A stretch of DNA of 64,000 bases from Luzula sylvatica (GCA_946800325.1 OX326958.1:32161314-32225313), one strand, 5' to 3'. Positions 41,080 to 52,247 are shown, counted from the stretch's first letter. A program made the numbers and translations. Notes: generated by a model not told the origin, from the letters alone.

Positions 41080-44000
41080 TCGATTCAAAACAAGATTTTA
41101 ACGCTTTGTGGAGTTCAAATAACGTGTTTTGAGATCATTTGTATCGTATCTTTTACTACATAAATTTTCACCAAATTTCACAAACACTAAGAAAGTTTGT
41201 TTTTCGATTCAAAACAAGATTTTAGCGCTTTGTGGATTTCAAATAACGTGTTTTGAGATCATTTGTATCGTATCTTTTACTACATAAATTTTCACCAAAT
41301 TTCACAAACACTAAGAAAGTTTGTTTTTCGATTCAAAACAAGATTTTAGCGCTTTGTGGAGTTCAAATAACGTGTTTTTAGATCATTTGTATCGTATCTT
41401 TTACTACATAACTTTTCACCAAATTTCACAAACTCTAAGAAAGTTTGTTTTTCGATTCAAAACAAGATTTTAACGCTTTGTGGAGTTCAAATAACGTGTT
41501 TTGAGATCATTTGTGTCGTATCTTTTACTACATAACTTTTCACCAAATTTCACAAACACTAAGAAAGTTTGTTTTTCGATTCAAAACAAGATTTTAACGC
41601 TTTGAGGAGTTCAAATAACGTGTTTTTAGATCATTTGTATCGTATCTTTTACAACATAACTTTTCACCGAATTTCACAAACACTAAGAAAGTTTGTTTTT
41701 CGATGAAAAACAAGATTTTAACGTTTTGATGATTTCAATTAACGTGTTTTTAGATCATTTGTATCGTATCTTTTACTACATAACTTTTCACCAAATTTCA
41801 CAAACACTAAGAAAGTTTGTTTTTCGAGTCAAAACAAGATTTTTGCGCTTTGTGGAGTTCAAATAACGTGTTTTGAGATCATTTGTATCGTATCTTTTAC
41901 TACATAACTTTTCACCAAATTTCACAAACACTAAGAAAGTTTGTTTTTCGATTCAAAACAAGATTTTAACGCTTTGTGGAGTTCAAATAACGTGTTCTGA
42001 GATCATTTGTATCGTATCTTTTACTACATAACTTTTCACCAAATTTCACAAACACTAAGAAAGTTTGTTTTTTGATTCAAAACAAGATTTTAACGCTTTG
42101 AGGAGTTCAAATAACGTGTTTTTAGATCATTTGTATCGTATCTTTTACTACATAACTTTTCACCGAATTTCACAAACACTAAGAAAGTTTGTTTTTCGAT
42201 TCAAAACAAGATTTTAACGCTTTGTGGAGTTCAAATAATGTGTTTTGAGATCATTTGTATCGTATCTTTTACTACATAAATTTTCACCAAATTTCACAAA
42301 CACTAAGAAAGTTTGTTTTTCGATTCAAAACAAGATTTTAGCGCTTTGTGGAGTTCAAATAACGTGTTTTTAGATCATTTGTATCGTATCTTTTACTACA
42401 TAACTTTTCACCAAATTTCACAAACACTAAGAAAGTTTGTTTTTTGATTCAAAACAAGATTTTAACGCTTTGTGGAGTTCAAATAACGTGTTTTGAGATC
42501 ATTTGTATCGTATCTTTTGAGTACATAACTTTTCACCAAATTTCACAAACACTAAGAAAGTCTGTTTTCCGATTCAAAACAAGATTTTAACGCTTTGAGG
42601 AGCTCAAATAACGTGTTTTGAGATCATTTGTATCGTATCTTTTACTACATAACTTTTCACCAAATTTCACAAACACTAAGAAAGTTTGTTTTTCGATACA
42701 AAACAAGATTTTAACGCTTTGTGGAGTTCAAATAACGTGTTTTGAGATCATTTGTATCGTATCTTTTACTACATAAATTTTCACCAAATTTCACAAACAC
42801 TAAGAAAGTTTGTTTTTCGATTCAAAACAAGATTTTAACGCTTTGTGGAGTTCAAATAACGTGTTTTGAGATCATTTGTATCGTATCTTTTACTACATAA
42901 ATTTTCACCAAATTTCACAAACACTAAGAAAGTTTGTTTTTCGATTCAAAACAAGATTTTAGCGCTTTGTGGATTTCAAATAACGTGTTTTGAGATCATT
43001 TGTATCGTATCTTTTACTACATAAATTTTCACCAAATTTCACAAACACTAAGAAAGTTTGTTTTTCGATTCAAAACAAGATTTTAGCGCTTTGTGGAGTT
43101 CAAATAACGTGTTTTTAGATCATTTGTATCGTATCTTTTACTACATAACTTTTCACCAAATTTCACAAACTCTAAGAAAGTTTGTTTTTCGATTCAAAAC
43201 AAGATTTTAACGCTTTGTGGAGTTCAAATAACGTGTTTTGAGATCATTTGTGTCGTATCTTTTACTACATAACTTTTCACCAAATTTCACAAACACTAAG
43301 AAAGTTTGTTTTTCGATTCAAAACAAGATTTTAACGCTTTGAGGAGTTCAAATAACGTGTTTTTAGATCATTTGTATCGTATCTTTTACAACATAACTTT
43401 TCACCGAATTTCACAAACACTAAGAAAGTTTGTTTTTCGATGAAAAACAAGATTTTAACGTTTTGATGATTTCAATTAACGTGTTTTTAGATCATTTGTA
43501 TCGTATCTTTTACTACATAACTTTTCACCAAATTTCACAAACACTAAGAAAGTTTGTTTTTCGAGTCAAAACAAGATTTTTGCGCTTTGTGGAGTTCAAA
43601 TAACGTGTTTTGAGATCATTTGTATCGTATCTTTTACTACATAACTTTTCACCAAATTTCACAAACACTAAGAAAGTTTGTTTTTCGATTCAAAACAAGA
43701 TTTTAACGCTTTGTGGAGTTCAAATAACGTGTTCTGAGATCATTTGTATCGTATCTTTTACTACATAACTTTTCACCAAATTTCACAAACACTAAGAAAG
43801 TTTGTTTTTTGATTCAAAACAAGATTTTAACGCTTTGAGGAGTTCAAATAACGTGTTTTTAGATCATTTGTATCGTATCTTTTACTACATAACTTTTCAC
43901 CGAATTTCACAAACACTAAGAAAGTTTGTTTTTCGATTCAAAACAAGATTTTAACGCTTTGTGGAGTTCAAATAATGTGTTTTGAGATCATTTGTATCGT

Positions 44001-44560
44001 ATCTTTTACTACATAAATTTTCACCAAATTTCACAAACACTAAGAAAGTTTGTTTTTCGATTCAAAACAAGATTTTAGCGCTTTGTGGAGTTCAAATAAC
44101 GTGTTTTTAGATCATTTGTATCGTATCTTTTACTACATAACTTTTCACCAAATTTCACAAACACTAAGAAAGTTTGTTTTTTGATTCAAAACAAGATTTT
44201 AACGCTTTGTGGAGTTCAAATAACGTGTTTTGAGATCATTTGTATCGTATCTTTTGAGTACATAACTTTTCACCAAATTTCACAAACACTAAGAAAGTCT
44301 GTTTTCCGATTCAAAACAAGATTTTAACGCTTTGAGGAGCTCAAATAACGTGTTTTGAGATCATTTGTATCGTATCTTTTACTACATAACTTTTCACCAA
44401 ATTTCACAAACACTAAGAAAGTTTGTTTTTCGATACAAAACAAGATTTTAACGCTTTGTGGAGTTCAAATAACGTGTTTTGAGATCATTTGTATCGTATC
44501 TTTTACTACATAAATTTTCACCAAATTTCACAAACACTAAGAAAGTTTGTTTTTCGATTC
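41080..44560 (+). repeat. Tandem 14-monomer duplication (1,737 bp)
   Basis: The markers tgtggatttc 41231/42968, gttttttgattc 42067/43804 and 42439/44176, and tcaaataatg 42231/43968 all show a 1,737-bp offset. This duplication accounts for part of the extra DNA between two 31-mer phases. Limits are approximate. Confidence 0.75.
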
Positions 44561-47500
44561 AAAACAAGATTTTAGCGCTTTGTGGAGTTCAAATAACGTG
44601 TTTTTAGATCATTTGTATCGTATCTTTTACTAAATAACTTTTCACCAAATTTCACATACACTAAGAAAGTTTGTTTTTCGATTCAAAACAAGATTTTAAC
44701 GCTTTGTGGAGTTCAAATAACGTGTTCTGAGATCATTTGTATCGTATCTTTTACTACATAACTTTTCACCAAATTTCACAAATACTAAGAAAGTTTGTTT
44801 TTCGATTCAAAACAAGATTTTAACGCTTTGTGGAGTTCAAATAACGTGTTTTAGATCATTTGTATCGTATCTTTTACTACATAACTTTTCACCAAATTTC
44901 ACAAACACTAAGAAAGTTTGTTTTTCGATTCAAAACAAGATTTTTGCGCTTTGTGGAGTTCAAATAACTTGTTTTGAGATCATTTGTATCGTATCTTTTA
45001 CTACATAACTTTTCACCAAATTTCACAAACACTAAGAAAGTTTGTTTTTCGATTCAAAACAAGATTTTAAAGCTTTGTGGAGTTCAAATAACGTGTTCTG
45101 AGATCATTTGTATCGTATCTTTTACTACATAACTTTTCACCAAATTTCACAAACACTAAGAAAGTTTGTTTTTCGATTCAAAACAAGATTTTAACGCTTT
45201 GTGGAGTTCAAATAACGTGTTCTGAGATCATTTGTATGGTATCTTTTACTACATAAAATTTCACCAAATTTCACAAACACTAAGAAAGTTTGTTTTTCGA
45301 TTCAAAACAAGATTTTAGCGCTTTGTGGAGTTCAAATAACGTATTTTTAGATCATTTGTATCGTATCTTTTACTACATAACTTTTCACCAAATTTCACAA
45401 ACACTTAGAAAGTTTGTTTTTCGATTCAAAACAAGATTTTAACGCTTTGTGGAGTTCAAATAACGTGTTTTGAGATCATTTGTGTCGTATCTTTTACTAC
45501 ATAACTTTTCACCAAATTTCACAAACACTAAGAAAGTTTGTTTTTCGATTCAAAACAAGATTTTAACGCTTTGAGGAGTTCAAATAACGTGTTTTTAGAT
45601 CATTTGTATCGTATCTTTTACAACATAACTTTTCACCGAATTTCACAAACACTAAGAAAGTTTGTTTTTCGATTAAAAACAAGATTTTAACGTTTTGATG
45701 ATTTCAATTAACGTGTTTTTAGATCATTTGTATCGTTTCTTTTACTACATAACTTTTCACCAAATTTCACAAACACTAAGAAAGTTTGTTTTTCGATTCA
45801 AAACAAGATTTTTGCGCTTTGTGGAGTTCAAATAACGTGTTTTGAGATCATTTGTATCGTATCTTTTACTACATAACTTTTCACCAAATTTCACAAACAC
45901 TAAGAAAGTATGTTTTTCGATTCAAAACAAGATTTTAACGCTTTGTGGAGTTCAAATAACGTGTTCTGAGATCATTTGTATCGTATCTTTTACTACATAA
46001 CTTTTCACCAAATTTCACAAAAACTAAGAAAGTTTGTTTTTCGATTCAAAACAAGATTTTAACGCTTTGAGGAGTTCAAATAACGTGTTATTAGATCATT
46101 TGTATCGTATCTTTTGAGTACATAACTTTTCACCAAATTTCACAAACACTAAGAAAGTCTGTTTTCCGATTCAAAACAAGATTTTAACGCTTTGAGGAGC
46201 TCAAATAACGTGTTTTGAGATCATTTGTATCGTATCTTTTACTACATAACTTTTCACCAAATTTCACAAACACTAAGAAAGTCTGTTTTTCGATACAAAA
46301 CAAGATTTTAACGCTTTGAGGAGTTCAAATAACGTGTTTTGAGATTATTTGTATCGTAACTTTTAACTACATAACTTTTCACCACATTTCACAAACACTA
46401 AGAAAGTTTGTTTTTCGATTCAAAACAAGATTTTAACGCTTTGTGGAGTTCAAATAACGTGTTTTGAGATCATTTGTGTCGTACCTTTTACTACATAACT
46501 TTTCACCAAATTTCACAAACACAAAGAAAGTTTGATTTTCGATTCAAAACAAGATTTTAACGCTTTGAGGAGTTCAAATAACGTGTTTTTAGATCATTTG
46601 TATCGTATCTTTTACTACATAACTTTTCACCAAATTTCACAAACACTAAGAAAGTTTGTTTTTCGATTCAAAACAAGATTTTAACGCTTTGTGGAGTTCA
46701 AATAACGTGTTTTGAGATCATTTGTGTCGTACCTTTTACTACATAACTTTTCACCAAATTTCACAAACACTAAGAAAGTTTGTTTTTCGATTCAAAACAA
46801 GATTTTAACGCTTTGAGGAGTTCAAATAACGTGTTTTTAGATCATTTGTATCGTATCTTTTACTACATAACTTTTCACCGAATTTCACAAACACTAAGAA
46901 AGTTTGTTTTTCGATTCAAAACAAGATTTTAACGCTTTGTGGAGTTCAAATAACGTGTTTTGAGATCATTTGTATCGTATCTTTTACTACATAAATTTTC
47001 ACCAAATTTCACAAACACTAAGAAAGTTTGTTTTTCGATTCAAAACAAGATTTTAGCGCTTTGTGGAGTTCAAATAACGTGTTTTTAGATCATTTGTATC
47101 GTATCTTTTAGTACATAACTTTTCACCAAATTTCACAAACACTAAGAAAGTTTGTTTTTCGATTCAAAACAAGATTTTAACGCTTTGTGGAGTTCAAATA
47201 ACGTGTTTTGAGATCATTTGTGTCGTATCTTTTACTACATAACTTTTCACCAAATTTCACAAACACTAAGAAAGTTTGTTTTTCGATTCAAAACAAGATT
47301 TTAACGCTTTGAGGAGTTCAAATAACGTGTTTTTAGATCATTTGTATCGTATCTTTTACAACATAACTTTTCACCGAATTTCACAAACACTAAGAAAGTT
47401 TGTTTTTCGATTAAAAACAAGATTTTAACGTTTTGATGATTTCAATTAACGTGTTTTTAGATCATTTGTATCGTATCTTTTACTACATAACTTTTCACCA

Positions 47501-48550
47501 AATTTCACAAACACTAAGAAAGTTTGTTTTTCGAGTCAAAACAAGATTTTTGCGCTTTGTGGAGTTCAAATAACGTGTTTTGAGATCATTTGTATCGTAT
47601 CTTTTACTACATAACTTTTCACCAAATTTCACAAACACTAAGAAAGTTTGTTTTTCGATTCAAAACAAGATTTTAACGCTTTGTGGAGTTCAAATAACGT
47701 GTTCTGAGATCATTTGTATCGTATCTTTTACTACATAACTTTTCACCAAATTTCACAAACACTAAGAAAGTTTGTTTTTCGATTCAAAACAAGATTTTTG
47801 CGCTTTGTGGAATTCAAATAACGTGTTTTGAGATCATTTGTATCGTATCTTTTACTACATAACTTTTCACCAAATTTCACAAACACTAAGAAAGTTTGTT
47901 TTTCGATTCAAAACAAGATTTTAACGCTTTGTGGAGTTCAAATAACGTGTTTTGAGATCATTTGTATCGTATCTTTTACCACATAACTTTTCACCAAATT
48001 TCACAAACACTAAGTAAGTTTGTTTTTCGATTCAAAACAAGATTTTTGCGCTTTGTGGAATTGAAATAACGTGTTTTGAGATCATTTGTATCGTATCTTT
48101 TACTACATAACTTTTCACCAAATTTCACAAACACTAAGAAAGTTTGTTTTTCGATTCAAAACAAGATTTTAACGCTTTGTGGAGTTCAAATAACGTGTTT
48201 TGAGATCATTTGTATCGTATCTTTTACTACATAAATTTTCACCAAATTTCACAAACACTAAGAAAGTTTGTTTTTCGATTCAAAACAAGATTTTAGCGCT
48301 TTGTGGATTTCAAATAACGTGTTTTGAGATCATTTGTATCGTATCTTTTACTACATAAATTTTCACCAAATTTCACAAACACTAAGAAAGTTTGTTTTTC
48401 GATTCAAAACAAGATTTTAGCGCTTTGTGGAGTTCAAATAACGTGTTTTTAGATCATTTGTATCGTATCTTTTACTACATAACTTTTCACCAAATTTCAC
48501 AAACTCTAAGAAAGTTTGTTTTTCGATTCAAAACAAGATTTTAACGCTTT

Positions 48551-48555
48551 GTGGA
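48551..48555. other. Target-site duplication, left copy (gtgga)
   Basis: Five bases gtgga directly before the TGATG end of element 2, repeated directly after its TATCA end at 55162-55166. Joining the flanks restores a normal monomer (ctttgtggagttcaaat). Because gtgga occurs in most monomers the match alone is weak; the matching phase within the monomer strengthens it. Confidence 0.85.
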
Positions 48556-48738
48556 TGATGAGCGGGTTTTTTTTTGGCGTGTAAAATTATCGTTGTATTC
48601 GAAAACCCGATTCAATCAACAAGTGTGAAAATATATGTGTATAGTGAAAAATATGAAAGTTCGTTCCACGAGGAGTATATGCGTCAAATAATGAATCAAA
48701 ACAAGCAAGAAAAAGGCAGGAACTTTTCCAGAAATATG

Positions 48739-49077
48739 TCCGTTACAACGAAGTTATTGTCCGTTATAACGGACTAGAGTGATGATCTTGGTTCTGAAAA
48801 TTGGACACTAGTCCGTTGTAACGGAGTATCTATCCGTTGCAACGAAAATGGAGTTTCGTTACAACGGAATGAAGGTCCGTTACGACGGATTGGTGAATCC
48901 GTTACAACGGAACAAGTTGCGTTACAACGGACTGTGTGTTAAGGTTTTGACTGAAGGAATCCACACTAGTCCGTTACAACGGAGCAAGTTGCGTTATAAC
49001 GGAGTTCAACAAACTGAAATGAACAAGGACTAACGATAGGTCCGTTGTAACGGATGGTGAACTTCCGTTATAACGGA
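48739..49077. repeat. Cluster of 12 inverted CCGTT/AACGG repeats in the 3' LTR
   Basis: Twelve copies of a 14-bp near-palindrome, consensus TCCGTTRYAACGGA, start at 48739, 48760, 48812, 48833, 48855, 48876, 48898, 48918, 48970, 48990, 49041 and 49064. Two (48760 and 49064) are perfect palindromes (TCCGTTATAACGGA). They lie downstream of the TATA box, in the R/U5 part. LTR 1 lacks them. The AACGG core resembles MYB sites, including the MYB3R mitosis-specific activator core; binding is untested inference. Confidence 0.85.
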
Positions 49078-49330
49078 CTATCTCCTGGATTGGGAATTTG
49101 TTATTTTTATTAGGGATTTGGTTTGTGAATGTTTGATGAGTTAATTAGGGGCTGAAAAGCAAGTAAAAAGAGAGCAACAAAAGAACACAAAGAGAGCAAA
49201 AGATCGAATGCAAGAACAAAGATTTAGAACAAAGGAACTAGATTCAACACAATCTTTAACTTCTTTACACAAATCCAATTTCGAATTTAAACTACAAGAA
49301 TTACAAGAAAGGAAAGAAAACACCTAGAGA

Positions 49331-49629
49331 GATGAAGAAAGCTTCGAGTCTCGTCTTGGATGCCTTCTCCGTTGCTTGAGATGCTAGAAAGCTAGTCGCC
49401 TCACACAACGTTTCCTTTCGTACCGATCCACTCGCCAATCGAAGAAAGCTCCGTACCGGTTGAGTGAACTCGAGATTGCAAGAAGTCCAATTGGAAGAAA
49501 GCTCCCGAGTGGAATAGCGAATGCTCGACTCCTTGCTTGCGTGGATTCGGATGAAGAAAGCTCCACCTCAATCCTAGCAACTCGATCTTCGTCGAAGTGT
49601 AAACCGATTCTCCGAATGAAGTAAGCTTC
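49331..49629. repeat. Five dispersed GAAGAAAGCT motifs in LTR 2
   Basis: Imperfect copies at 49331-49345, 49441-49452, 49493-49504, 49551-49563 and 49617-49629, each followed by a C/T-rich GC-richer stretch, look like a degraded 55-110 bp repeat. The 5' LTR has the same set 4,951 bp further on. LTR 1 has related copies at 2927-2937 and 2998-3009. Function unknown. Confidence 0.55.
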
Positions 49630-49792
49630 TATTCGGGAATCGATCTTAGAGAATTATCGTTCGTTTTGCAATTCTTGCTTGTTCTTGGCAGTTCTTGCGA
49701 GTTCTTGAAAGATTCTTGGACTTGCTAAGAGGGAGAGAAAGTGCTCCGAAGAGCGGGGGAGAGGGGACCTCAACTCTTGGCCCTTTTGGTCT

Positions 49793-49800
49793 TATTTATA
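49793..49800 (-). promoter_or_regulatory. TATA box, 3' LTR of element 2
   Basis: Minus-strand TATAAATA followed by AG. In this LTR it would start transcripts that read out of the element into the left satellite block (towards lower coordinates). Confidence 0.6.
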
Positions 49801-50210
49801 GCACTCACGGAGTCTTCTTATTGGTCAGAGTTGGTGGAGAGGATTGGGGGTAATGAAGTAATTTCCACCAAAGGTAGGTGGGAAGGATAAGGGCTAAGGA
49901 TTGAGTGGTTTTCGTGTGGACTTTTGTGTAAGTCTTTATCATGATGATTGTTTGCCTCCCGTCTCATTCATGTACCGAATATATCGGTACAATATATCGT
50001 TTTCATTCCTCTTGACGTGTTGGAGACAACTACAGTTTCCAAATTCCCAGAATTTCCTTCTAAAACCTGTAATTAATCAATAAAACACACTTAGTGAAGA
50101 AATATTCTTGTTATCTCAAATATGAACAATTGTATATATAAAGTTGTGATTCAAAAGGGCTAAAATCCCCAAATTAGATATCAAAAAGGTGCTTTATTTT
50201 CCTCATATCA

Positions 50211-50248
50211 AATACCCCCATACTTAAACCTTTGATCGTCCTCGATCA
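50211..50248 (-). promoter_or_regulatory. Polypurine tract and hairpin next to the 3' LTR
   Basis: The minus strand reads TTTAAGTATGGGGGTATT (50211-50228) directly before the 3' LTR start TGATATGAGG, in the position of the plus-strand primer. Just upstream on the minus strand is a hairpin, stem TGATCG/CGATCA with a 4-nt AGGA loop (50233-50248). A second G-tract-plus-hairpin module lies at 51484-51526. Confidence 0.7.
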
Positions 50249-51371
50249 TGATGAGCGTAAAAATCAAGCACAAAGAAAAATGCATGTATAGGTTTTATTG
50301 AAATTATATTCATCGATCTCAAAACTCAATTCTCACGAGATAATTGTTTACTCTCCTCATAATCACTAATATTGAAAGAGATAAGTTTGAGTTATATTAG
50401 AATCTATTTTCAATGAATTGCACAAATTCGAAGAGGTTATTAGAGCAATTGATCTCAACCGAAAAAGATGATTAAACACCATCATTCAATTCTTTTCACT
50501 CCACAATTCACAAGGATTATCATGAAAAAGCATTAATGAAAACCAATTTTTCCGTTTTGCAAAAATCATTTCTTAAATGTAATTTGTCACTTTTAAACCG
50601 TTCGGTACGTTAGTACTTGGTTCCTATTCGGTTTCAACTAATTCCCCCAATTGCGCTTGTTTACAATTCTTTTCTTTAACCGAGAGTTCCGCTGCACCGA
50701 AATACAACGAAATTACATCCCGTTTTTTTTTCTTTCTTTTTTTTTTTTATTTTATTTTATTTTATTTTATTTTTTTATTTGATCTTTTCTTTAACAGGGA
50801 GTTCCGTTGCACCGAAATACAACGAAATTACATCCCGGTATTCTCTTTTTTAGATCTCAAGTCGCAAGCGGGTCCAATCTATTTACTACCGAATCCCCAT
50901 GAACGGTCGGGCCCTTAAAGTGCAATTGGTCAAATTTTAAGATTCAAGCAAAACTTACTAAATTGGTTCAAACAAAACTTTTTAGAAATTCCAAGTTTAA
51001 AATGGGTTTATTTATTGAAAAATGGTGTGTCATGTAAATCAAGGATTGATCAAATTGTTAAAAACTCATGAATTTAGTGAACTCATTGATTAGGGTTTGA
51101 ATCCCCAAAAGAATCTCTTCAAGATCTCAATCAATTCCTTCAAATATTTTGTGAAAATTTCAAGCTTGAGAGTAAAATGATGTGTTTTGGTGAAAATTTG
51201 TTTAAAAATCGATGATTTATTCAATGAGGTGGAGAAAAACCTTTAACTTGCATAAAATCATTTGCTTGTATAACCTTGATGCTCAAAAAACAAAAATAAG
51301 ATCGAAAAAATTCAATTAAAAGCTCATTTTTTTCAATTTTTAAGCAAAAAACAAATGTTTCCAGAGAGCAC
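50249..51371 (-). other. 3' non-coding region of element 2
   Basis: AT-rich, with no credible ORF. It contains the 53-bp duplication around a T-rich microsatellite (50670-50837) and blocks that align with element 1 (about 50895-51035 against 190-350). Nothing else was recognised. Confidence 0.6.
50670..50837. repeat. Short direct duplication flanking a T-rich/(TTTTA)n tract
   Basis: A roughly 53-bp segment (50670-50722; ttttctttaac to tacatcccg) is repeated at 50785-50837 with a few changes. Between them lies a T-rich tract with (TTTTA)n near 50749-50770. The corresponding part of element 1 begins at the pyrimidine tract 1-64, so whether it shares the duplication cannot be seen. Confidence 0.75.
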
Positions 51372-51406
51372 TCCGTTGTAACTGACCTTAGGTCCGTTAC
51401 AACCGA
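51372..51406. repeat. Two extra TCCGTT-type inverted repeats in the internal region
   Basis: Copies at 51372-51385 (tccgttgtaactga) and 51393-51406 (tccgttacaaccga) are slightly degraded versions of the LTR cluster motif, lying just beside a long T tract and outside the LTR. Confidence 0.7.
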
Positions 51407-51411
51407 GTTGC

Positions 51412-51415
<4 letters not shown>

Positions 51416-51465
<50 letters not shown>

Positions 51466-51496
51466 CAAAGACTGTGTGTATATCCCCCCCCCCCCC
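51416..51496. repeat. Long T run (47 T) and C run (13 C)
   Basis: T at 51416-51462, then a short spacer and C at 51484-51496. On the sense (minus) strand the C run is a G13 tract in the place of the five-G tract of element 1 (750-754), so it looks like an expanded internal PPT-like tract. Both lengths are prone to sequencing error. Confidence 0.8.
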
Positions 51497-51526
51497 ATAC
51501 TTATTCCTTCGCTTGTCCTCAAGCGA
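51484..51526 (-). promoter_or_regulatory. Internal polypurine-like tract with hairpin (element 2)
   Basis: The minus-strand hairpin, stem TCGCTTG/CAAGCGA with an AGGA loop (51509-51526), is followed by GAAGGAATAAGTATGGG and the G13 tract. This is the same arrangement as at the 3' LTR (50211-50248) and in element 1 (748-782). Confidence 0.5.
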
Positions 51527-51551
51527 TAATAAAGAGAAAAATTAAAAGAAG

Positions 51552-51959
51552 TTAAGGAGAGACACAACCTTTGATGCGTGGTGCTTGATCGTCTTCGACT
51601 TGTTGCTCCTCCATCCATCTTGTTTCGAATTTTGCGTAGAATTTCTCGATGCGTTTTCCATTCATCTTGAACGATTCATTCGTTTCATCGCTTCGAATCT
51701 CCACAACTCCAAATGGTGTGACATTGGTCACCACAAATGGGTCGATCCAACGCGACCTTTGCTTCCTTTTGGAGTTGAACGTCTCGATCACCGATTTCGA
51801 ATTCGCGTCCTTTGCCGGTGTCGTCTCCATCTTGTCGCATTTCTCGTGTCTTGGTCCCACCTTTGCGATTATTTGCTCGGGAATTCGTGGAGGTTGATCG
51901 AGGAGATTCGGAGGAAACGCATCATTTGCCGATCTTGGAGAGGTAAGCATCTTGATCAC
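51552..51959 (-). pseudogene. Integrase C-terminal relic, 135-aa ORF
   Basis: Residues about 66-108 match the C-terminal end of plant Ty3/gypsy integrases: RSRWIDPFVV, then a V-x-P-x-G-V-V-E-I run, then FKMNGKRIEKFY. The usual family form is a W-x-G-P-F motif followed later by F-x-V-N-G-x-R-L/I-K-x-Y; the G of the first motif is D here. The zinc-binding HHCC domain and the DDE catalytic core are absent, as are RT and RNase H, so it cannot be an active integrase. The first roughly 60 residues show no family resemblance that I recognise and may be former spacer sequence. It lies about 290 nt downstream of the gag-position ORF, the order expected if almost all of pol had been deleted. Element 1 lacks it. 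It is intact as an ORF, so translation cannot be excluded. Confidence 0.7.
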
Positions 51960-52247
51960 ATTGATTTTCGCATTATTGACTTCCTTTCCTTTCTTGAGAT
52001 TAGATGGCCTAATATGATTTCATTGCTCACTAAAGAGTGGCATTTTCAAAAATTCGAAACAAGGTTAGCTTGTAATGAGAGAGAATGAAAAGCATAAACC
52101 TTTGGATGTGATGGAGAATTGGAATTCTTGGTTCATCTTGGAATGTACCAATTGAGCTTGAGCATGTAGTCCTTGCACCGTTGGTACGAGGGTTTGCCTC
52201 CCTCGCTAGCGCTCTCGTTTATGGTCTCGAGCTCGACCATGCCGATG
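51960..52247 (-). other. Spacer between the gag-position ORF and the integrase relic
   Basis: No credible ORF. It contains the stretch around 52190-52240 (ttgcctccctcgctagcgct) that matches 868-887 of element 1 (ttgcctcccaactagcgccc), a word that is frequent in plant Athila/Tat-type elements as far as I remember. The pol deletion breakpoint should lie in or near this interval. Confidence 0.5.

Larger units (their letters stand above)
3592..48555 (+). repeat. 124-bp satellite array, left block (about 362 monomers)
   Basis: Head-to-tail copies of a 124-bp AT-rich monomer, read here from ctaagaaag to caaatttcacaaaca; for example ctaag occurs at 3592, 3716, 3840 and 3964. No inverted monomer was seen. 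Variation is concentrated at a few sites: aacgc/agcgc/tgcgc, gtggag/gaggag, ttttgag/tttttag/ttctgag, tgtatcg/tgtgtcg, ctacataac/acaacataac/ctacataaat, ccaaat/ccgaat, acactaag/actctaag, cgattc/cgatac/cgatta/cgatga. Monomers with gagtacat are 125 bp and those with gttttagatc are 123 bp. Fixed combinations recur, which defines higher-order repeats. It is untranslated tandem DNA; a centromeric role is plausible but not shown. The last five bases are the target-site duplication of element 2. Confidence 0.95.
48556..50210 (-). repeat. 3' LTR of element 2 (1,655 bp)
   Basis: Begins tgatgagcggg and ends cctcatatca on the +. In the element's own orientation this is the downstream LTR, adjacent to the PPT at 50211. 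It matches 53507-55161 at a constant offset of 4,951 with no indel and no substitution noticed. A minus-strand AATAAA at 49106-49111, downstream of the TATA box, is a possible polyadenylation signal. Short ORFs on both strands are identical in the two LTRs and are not considered genes. Confidence 0.9.

Noticed and set aside
3592..48555. CRISPR-like array
   Set aside because: Repeats are contiguous 124-bp monomers without unique spacers and without cas genes.
51416..51496. Biological meaning of the exact T47 and C13 lengths
   Set aside because: Long homopolymers are prone to sequencing and assembly error, so no weight is placed on the lengths.
51585..52088. 167-aa + strand ORF
   Set aside because: It is antisense to the integrase relic, which has recognisable family motifs on the minus strand.
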